This document shows positions 57,901 through 64,000 of a stretch of 64,000 bases of DNA, piece by piece. The stretch's first letter is position 1, and every line of letters starts with the position of its first letter. The stretch comes from Rhipicephalus microplus (lineage: Eukaryota > Arthropoda > Arachnida > Ixodida > Ixodidae), in contig NW_027464603.1 of the NCBI RefSeq assembly GCF_043290135.1, positions 806,001-870,000 on the forward strand. Direction: 5' to 3'. The notes below the pieces were generated by a model, which was given only the letters and a program-made list of their open reading frames with translations, was not told the origin of the DNA and ran no database searches. A program made the position numbers and the translations under genes.

Positions 57901-60900
57901 CACAATTAGAAACTCCACAATTACGAACCCCAAAAATACGAACCCAGCAACTAGAAGCTCCATAACTAGAAACTCCGCAACTAGAAACTCCACAACTTGA
58001 GACTTCGCAACTAGAAACTCCACAACTAGAAACACCACAACCAGAGACTCCACAACTAGAAACTCCACAACTACGAACCTCACAACTAGAAACTCCAACA
58101 CTAGAAACTCCACAACTTGAGACTTCGCAACTAGAAACTCGGCAACTAGAAACTCCCCAACTAGAAACTCCACAACTAGAAACTCCACAAATTGAAACAC
58201 CACAACTAGATACTCCACAACTACAAATTCCACAACTAGAAACTCCACAACTAAAAAATCCGCAACTAGAAACTCCGCAACTAGAAACTCCACAACTAGA
58301 GACTCCATAACTTGAAACACCACAACTAGATACTCCACAACTACAAATTCCACATCTAGAAACTCCAAATTTAGAAACTCCGCAACTAGAAACTCCGCAA
58401 CTTGAAACTCCACAACTAGAGACTCCATAACTAGGAATTCCACAACTAGAAACTCCACAACTACAGACTCCACAACTATAAACTCCACAACTAGAAACTC
58501 CCCAACCGGAAACTACGCAACTTGAAACTCCGCAACGAAACTCCACAACTAGAAATTCCACAACCAGAGACTCGACAACTTGAGACTCCACAACTAAAAA
58601 CTCCAACTAGAAACTCTACAACTAGAAACTCCACAACTAGAAACTCCACAACTAGACACTTTGCAACTAGAAACTCCACAACTAGACACTCCACAACTTG
58701 AGACCCCGCAATAACAGACTCCGCAACGAGAAACTCTGCAACTAGAAACTGCACAGCTAGAAACTCCACAATTAGAAACTCCACAACTAGAGACTCCACA
58801 ACTAGAAACTCCATGACTACAAACTCCAGAATTAGAAACTCCACAGCTAGAAACTCCACAACTTGAGACTTTGCAACTAGAAACTCGGCAACTAGAAACT
58901 TAACAAATAGAAACTCCACAACTAGAAACTTCACAACTAGAAACTCCACAACTTGAAACACCACAACTAGATACCCCGCAACTACAAATTCCACAACTAG
59001 AAACTCCACAACTAGAAACTCCATAACTAGAATCTCCGCAACTAGAGACTCCACAACTAGAAACTCCACAAATACGAACCCCACAAATACGAGCCCCGCC
59101 ACTAGAAGCTCCATAACTAGAAACTCCGCCACTAGAAACTCCACAACTTGAGACTTCGCAACTAGAAACTCCACTACTAGAAACACCACAACTAGAGACT
59201 CCACAACTACAAACTCCACAACTAGAAACTCCACAACTACGAACCTCACAACTAGAAACTCCAACACTAGAAACCCCACAACTTGGGACTTCGCAACTAG
59301 AAACTCCACAACTTGAGACTTCGCAACTAGAAACTCGGCAACTAGAAACTCCCCAACTAGAAACTCCACAACTAGAAACTCCACAAACTGAAACACCACA
59401 ACTCGATACTCCACAACTACAAATTCCACAACTAGAAACTCCACAACTAAAAAATCCACAACTAGAAACTCCGCAACTAGACACTCCACAACTAGAGACT
59501 CCATAACTTGAAACACCACAACTAGATACTCCACAACTACAAATTCCACATCTAGAAACTCCAAATTTAGAAACTCTGCAACTAGAAACTCCGCAACTTG
59601 AAACTCCACAACTAGAGACTCCATAACTAGGAATTCCACAACTAGAAACTCCACAACTACAGACTCCACAACTACAAACTCCACAACTAGAAACTCCACA
59701 ACCGGAAACTCCGCAACTAGAAACTCCGCAACTAGAAGCTCCACAACTAGAAATTCCACAACAGGAACTCGACAACTTGAGACTCCACAACTAAAAACTC
59801 CACGGCTAGAAACTCCACAACTAGAAACTCCGCAACTAGAAACCGAGCAACTAGAAACTCCACAACAAGAAACTCCACAACTAGAAACTCCACAACTTGA
59901 AACACCACAACTAGATACTCCACAACTACAAATTCCACAACTAACACTCCAAATTTAGAAACTCCGCAACTAGAAACTCCGCAACTTGAAACTCCACAAC
60001 TACAGTCTCCATAACTAGGAACTCCACAACTAGAAACTCCACAACTACAAACTTCGCAACTAGAAACTACACAACCAGAAACTCCGCAACTAGAAACTCC
60101 ACAACTAGGAATTCCACAACCAGAGACTCAACAACTAGGAACTCCGCAACTAGAAACTCCACAGCTAGAAACTCCACAACTTGAGACTTCGCAACTAGAA
60201 ACTCGGCAACTAAAAACTTAACAACTAGAAACTCCACAACTAGAAACTCCAAACCTAGAAACTCCACAACTTGAAACACCACAACTAGATACTCCACAAC
60301 TACAAATTCCACAACTAGAAACTCCAAATTTAGAAACTCCACAACTAGAAACTCCGCAACTTGAAACTCCACAACTAGAGACTCCATAACTGGGTACTCC
60401 ACAACTAGAAACTCCACAACTAGACTCCACAACTACAAACTTCACAACTACAAACTCCACAACAAGAAACTCCGCAACTAGAAACTCCATTACTAGAAAT
60501 TCCACAACCAGAGACTCAACATCTAGAGACTCCACAACCAAAAACTCCACAACTAGAAACTCCACAACTAGAAACTCCACAACTAGAAACTCCGCAACTT
60601 GAAACTCCACAACTACAGTCTCCATAACTAGGAACTCCACAACTAGAAACTCCACAACTACAGACTCCACAACTACAAACTTCACAACTAGAAACTACAC
60701 AACCAGAAACTCTGCAACTAGAAACTCCACAACTAGAAATTCCACAACCAGAGACTCAACAACGAGAAACTCCACAGCTAGAAACACCACAACTTGAGAC
60801 TTCGCAACTAGAAACTCGGCAACTAGAAACTCCCCAACTAGAAACTCCACAACTAGAAACTCCACAAATTGAAACACCACAACTAGATACTCCACAACTA

Positions 60901-63900
60901 CAAATTCCACAACTAGAAACTCCACAACTAAAAAATCCGCAACTAGAAACTCCGCAACTAGAAACTCCACAACTAGAGACTCCATAACTTGAAACACCAC
61001 AACTAGATACTCCACAACTACAAATTCCACATCTAGAAACTCCAAATTTAGAAACTCCGCAACTAGAATTTCCGCAACTTGAAACTCCACAACTAGAGAC
61101 TCCATAACTAGGAATTCCACAACTAGAAACTCCACAACTACAGACTCCACAACTATAAACTCCACAACTAGAAACTCCCCAACCGGAAACTACGCAACTA
61201 GAAACTCCGCAACTAGAAACTCCACAACTAGAAATTCCACAACCAGAGACTCGACAACTTGAGACTCCACAACTAAAAACTCCAACTAGAAACTCCACAA
61301 CTAGAAACTCCACAACTAGAAACTCCACAACTAGACACTTTGCAACTAGAAACTCCAGAACTAGACACTCCACAACTTGAGACCCCGCAATAACAGACTC
61401 CGCAACGAGAAACTCTGCAACTAGAAACTGCACAGCTAGAAACTCCACAATTAGAAACTCCACAACTAGAGACTCCACAACTAGAAACTCCATGACTAGA
61501 AACTCCAGAATTAGAAACTCCACAGCTAGAAACTCCACAACTTGAGACTTTGCAACTAGAAACTCGGCAACTAGAAACTTAACAAATAGAAACTCCACAA
61601 CTAGAAACTTCACAACTAGAAACTCCACAACTTGAAACACCACAACTAGATACCCCGCAACTACAAATTCCACAACTAGAAACTCCACAACTAGAAACTC
61701 CATAACTAGAATCTCCGCAACTAGAGACTCCACAACTAGAAACTCCACAAATACGAACCCCACAAATACGAGCCCCGCCACTAGAAGCTCCATAACTAGA
61801 AAATCCGCCACTAGAAACTCCACAACTTGAGACTTCGCAACTAGAAACTCCACAACTAGAAACACCACAACTAGAGACTCCACAACTACAAACTCCACAA
61901 CTAGAAACTCCACAACTACGAACCTCACAACTAGAAACTCCAACACTAGAAACCCCACAACTTGGGACTTCGCAACTAGAAACTCCACAACTTGAGACTT
62001 CGCAACTAGAAACTCGGCAACTAGAAACTCCCCAACTAGAAACTCCACAACTAGAAACTCCACAAACTGAAACACCACAACTCGATACTCCACAACTACA
62101 AATTCCACAACTAGAAACTCCACAACTAAAAAATCCACAACTAGAAACTCCGCAACTAGACACTCCACAACTAGAGACTCCATAACTTGAAACACCACAA
62201 CTAGACACTCCACAACTACAAATTCCACATCTAGAAACTCCAAATTTAGAAACTCCGCAACTAGAAACTCCGCAACTTGAAACTCCACAACTAGAGACTC
62301 CATAACTAGGAATTCCACAACTAGAAACTCCACAACTACAGACTCCACAACTACAAACTCCACAACTAGAAACTCCACAACCGGAAACTCCGCAACTAGA
62401 AACTCCGCAACTAGAAGCTCCACAACTAGAAATTCCACAACCAGAGATTCGACAACTTGAGACTCCACAACTAAAAACTCCACGGCTAGAAACTCCACAA
62501 CTAGAAACTCCGCAACTAGAAACCGAGCAACTAGAAACTCCACAACAAGAAACTCCACAACTAGAAGCTCCACAACTTGAAACACCACAACTAGATACTC
62601 CACAACTACAAATTCCACAACTAGACACTCCAAATTTAGAAACTCCGCAACTAGAAACTCCGCAACTTGAAACTCCACAACTACAGTCTCCATAACTAGG
62701 AACTCCACAACTACAAACTCCACAACTACAAACTTCGCAACTAGAAACTACACAACCAGAAACTCCGCAACTAGAAACTCCACAACTATGAATTCCACAA
62801 CCAGAGACTCAACAACTAGGAACTCCGCAACTAGAAACTCCACAACTCGATACTCCACAACTACAAATTCCACAACTAGAAACTCCACAACTAAAAAATC
62901 CACAACTAGAAACTCCGCAACTAGACACTCCACAACTAGAGACTCCATAACTTGAAACACCACAACTAGATACTCCACAACTACAAATTCCACATCTAGA
63001 AACTCCAAATTTAGAAACTCCGCAACTAGAAACTCCGCAACTTGAAACTTCACAACTAGAGACTCCATAACTAGGAATTCCACAACTAGAAACTCCACAA
63101 CTACAGACTCCACAACTACAAACTCCACAACTAGAAACTCCACAACCGGAAACTCCGCAACTAGAAACTCCGCAACTAGAAGCTCCACAAATAGAAATTC
63201 CACAACCAGAGACTCGACAACTTGAGACTCCACAACTAAAAACTCCACGGCTAGAAACTCCACAACTAGAAACTCCGCAACTAGAAACCGAGCAACTAGA
63301 AACTCCACAACAAGAAACTCCACAACTAGAAACTCCACAACTTGAAACACCACAACTAGATACTCCACAACTACAAATTCCACAACTAGACACTCCAAAT
63401 TTAGAAACTCCGCAACTAGAAACTCCGCAACTTGAAACTCCACAACTAGAGTCTCCATAACTAGGAATTCCACAACTAGAAACTCCACAACTACAAACTT
63501 CGCAACTAGAAACTACACAACCAGAAACTCCGCAACTAGAAACTCCACAACTAGGAATTCCACAACCAGAGACTCAACAACTAGGAACTCCGCAACTAGA
63601 AACGCCACAGCTAGAAACTCCACAACTTGAGACTTCGCAACTAGAAACTCGGCAACTAAAAACTTAACAACTAGAAACTCCACAACTAGAAACTCCAAAC
63701 CTAGAAACTCCACAACTTGAAACACCACAACTAGATACTCCACAACTACAAATTCCACAACTAGAAACTCCAAATTTAGAAACTCCACAACTAGAAACTC
63801 CGCAACTTGAAACTCCACAACTAGAGACTCCATAACTGGGAACTCCACAACTAGAAACTCCACAACTAGACTCCACAACTACAAACTTCACAACTACAAA

Positions 63901-64000
63901 CTCCACAACAAGAAACTCCGCAACTAGAAACTCCATTACTAGAAATTCCACAACCAGAGACTCAACAACTAGAGACTCCACAACCAAAAACTCCACAACT
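54994..64000 (+). repeat. Higher-order block E, copy 2 (runs off the right end of the window)
   Basis: The second copy of the 18.9-kb block covers what corresponds to 36070 through about 45046 of copy 1. Differences noted are one 15-bp unit missing near 60760, one extra unit near 61310, two extra units near 61600, a TAT for TAG change at about 62788, and ACGCCAC for ACTCCAC at 63603. Its left junction joins 3.3-kb-module sequence (like 45500-45590) to CAACCAGTGACTC units of the block D lineage. About half of the expected copy lies beyond the window. Confidence 0.9.

Larger units (their letters stand above)
1..64000. repeat. 15-bp tandem repeat array (minisatellite/satellite) filling the window
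   Basis: Every stretch I read can be aligned to the 15-base unit CAACTAGAAACTCCA or a close variant. Common variants in unit position order are: C1 to T (giving CCATAAC), A3 to G (CAGCTAG), T5 to C (CCAGA), A6 to T or C (CTTGA, CTCGA), G7 to C or A (CTACA, CTAAA), A8 to G (CTAGGA), A9 to G or T (GAGACT, GATACT), C11 to T (GAAATTCC), T12 to A (GAAACACC), C14 to T with A15 to G (CTCTGC), and A15 to G (CTCCGC). The consensus has 7 A, 5 C, 2 T and 1 G, so it is 40% GC and strongly asymmetric. No unique DNA interrupts the array and neither end is reached. Arrays of this length are typical of eukaryotic satellite or minisatellite DNA. Its function is unknown. Confidence 0.98.

Noticed and set aside
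1..64000. CRISPR array
   Set aside because: Units are directly adjacent with no unique spacers, the period is only 15 bp, and there are no cas genes.
1..64000. Telomeric repeat
   Set aside because: The unit has no G-run strand of the TTAGGG or TTTAGGG type, and the period is 15 bp.
1..64000. Centromere protein B box or heat-shock element clusters
   Set aside because: No unit matches the conserved core of the CENP-B box. The GAAATTCC variant has one base too few between GAA and TTC for a heat-shock element pair.
1..64000. Array expanded by assembly error rather than biology
   Set aside because: It cannot be excluded from sequence alone. However, copies differ by private substitutions, off-length units and whole-unit indels that nest logically, which a simple looping assembly error would not create. 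The 18.9-kb copy is the part most in need of read support.
1..64000. tRNA, rRNA or structured RNA genes
   Set aside because: No stretch departs from the 15-bp unit long enough to hold such a gene, and the strand asymmetry leaves little self-complementarity for hairpins.

Overview
The whole 64-kb window is one uninterrupted tandem-repeat array. The basic unit is 15 bp, with consensus CAACTAGAAACTCCA on the + strand. The sequence begins and ends inside the array, so no flanking DNA is visible. About 4,270 units would fit. Nearly every unit differs from the consensus at zero to three positions, and the same variants recur throughout. I find no credible protein-coding gene, RNA gene, transposon, CRISPR array, promoter or terminator. 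An array this long suggests a eukaryotic chromosome (minisatellite or satellite DNA, perhaps heterochromatic or subtelomeric). I do not recognise the monomer and name no species.

Superimposed on the 15-bp period is a nested hierarchy of large tandem duplications, traceable because the variant units act as a barcode. From left to right: a 3.8-kb duplication whose second copy breaks off early (1-4383); a mosaic linker (4384-6120); two copies of a 9.9-kb block (about 6121-16025 and 16026-25865); a 2.9-kb-offset pair (25441-27035 and 28343-29937); a 5.4-kb block (26811-32216) and its second copy (32217-39728), which is enlarged by an internal 2.1-kb duplication (34520-36645 and 36646-38773); 3.3- to 3.4-kb modules from 40476, the third cut short; a 2.0-kb tandem pair (48006-50007 and 50008-52009); and an 18.9-kb block (36070-54993) that starts again at 54994 and runs off the end of the window. 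Large-block copies are about 99.8-99.9% identical by eye in the 5.4-kb and 18.9-kb cases. Indels between copies are mostly whole 15-bp units. This is what repeated unequal exchange or replication-based amplification would leave, with the right side apparently youngest.

Because 15 is divisible by three, four of the six reading frames of the monomer contain no stop codon: QLETP and TRNST on +, GVSSC and EFLVV on -. Long overlapping open frames (up to 660 codons) therefore appear everywhere on both strands. They are a by-product of the repeat: they overlap each other, contain only permuted pentapeptides, and are broken by recurrent stop variants and off-length units. They are not annotated as genes.
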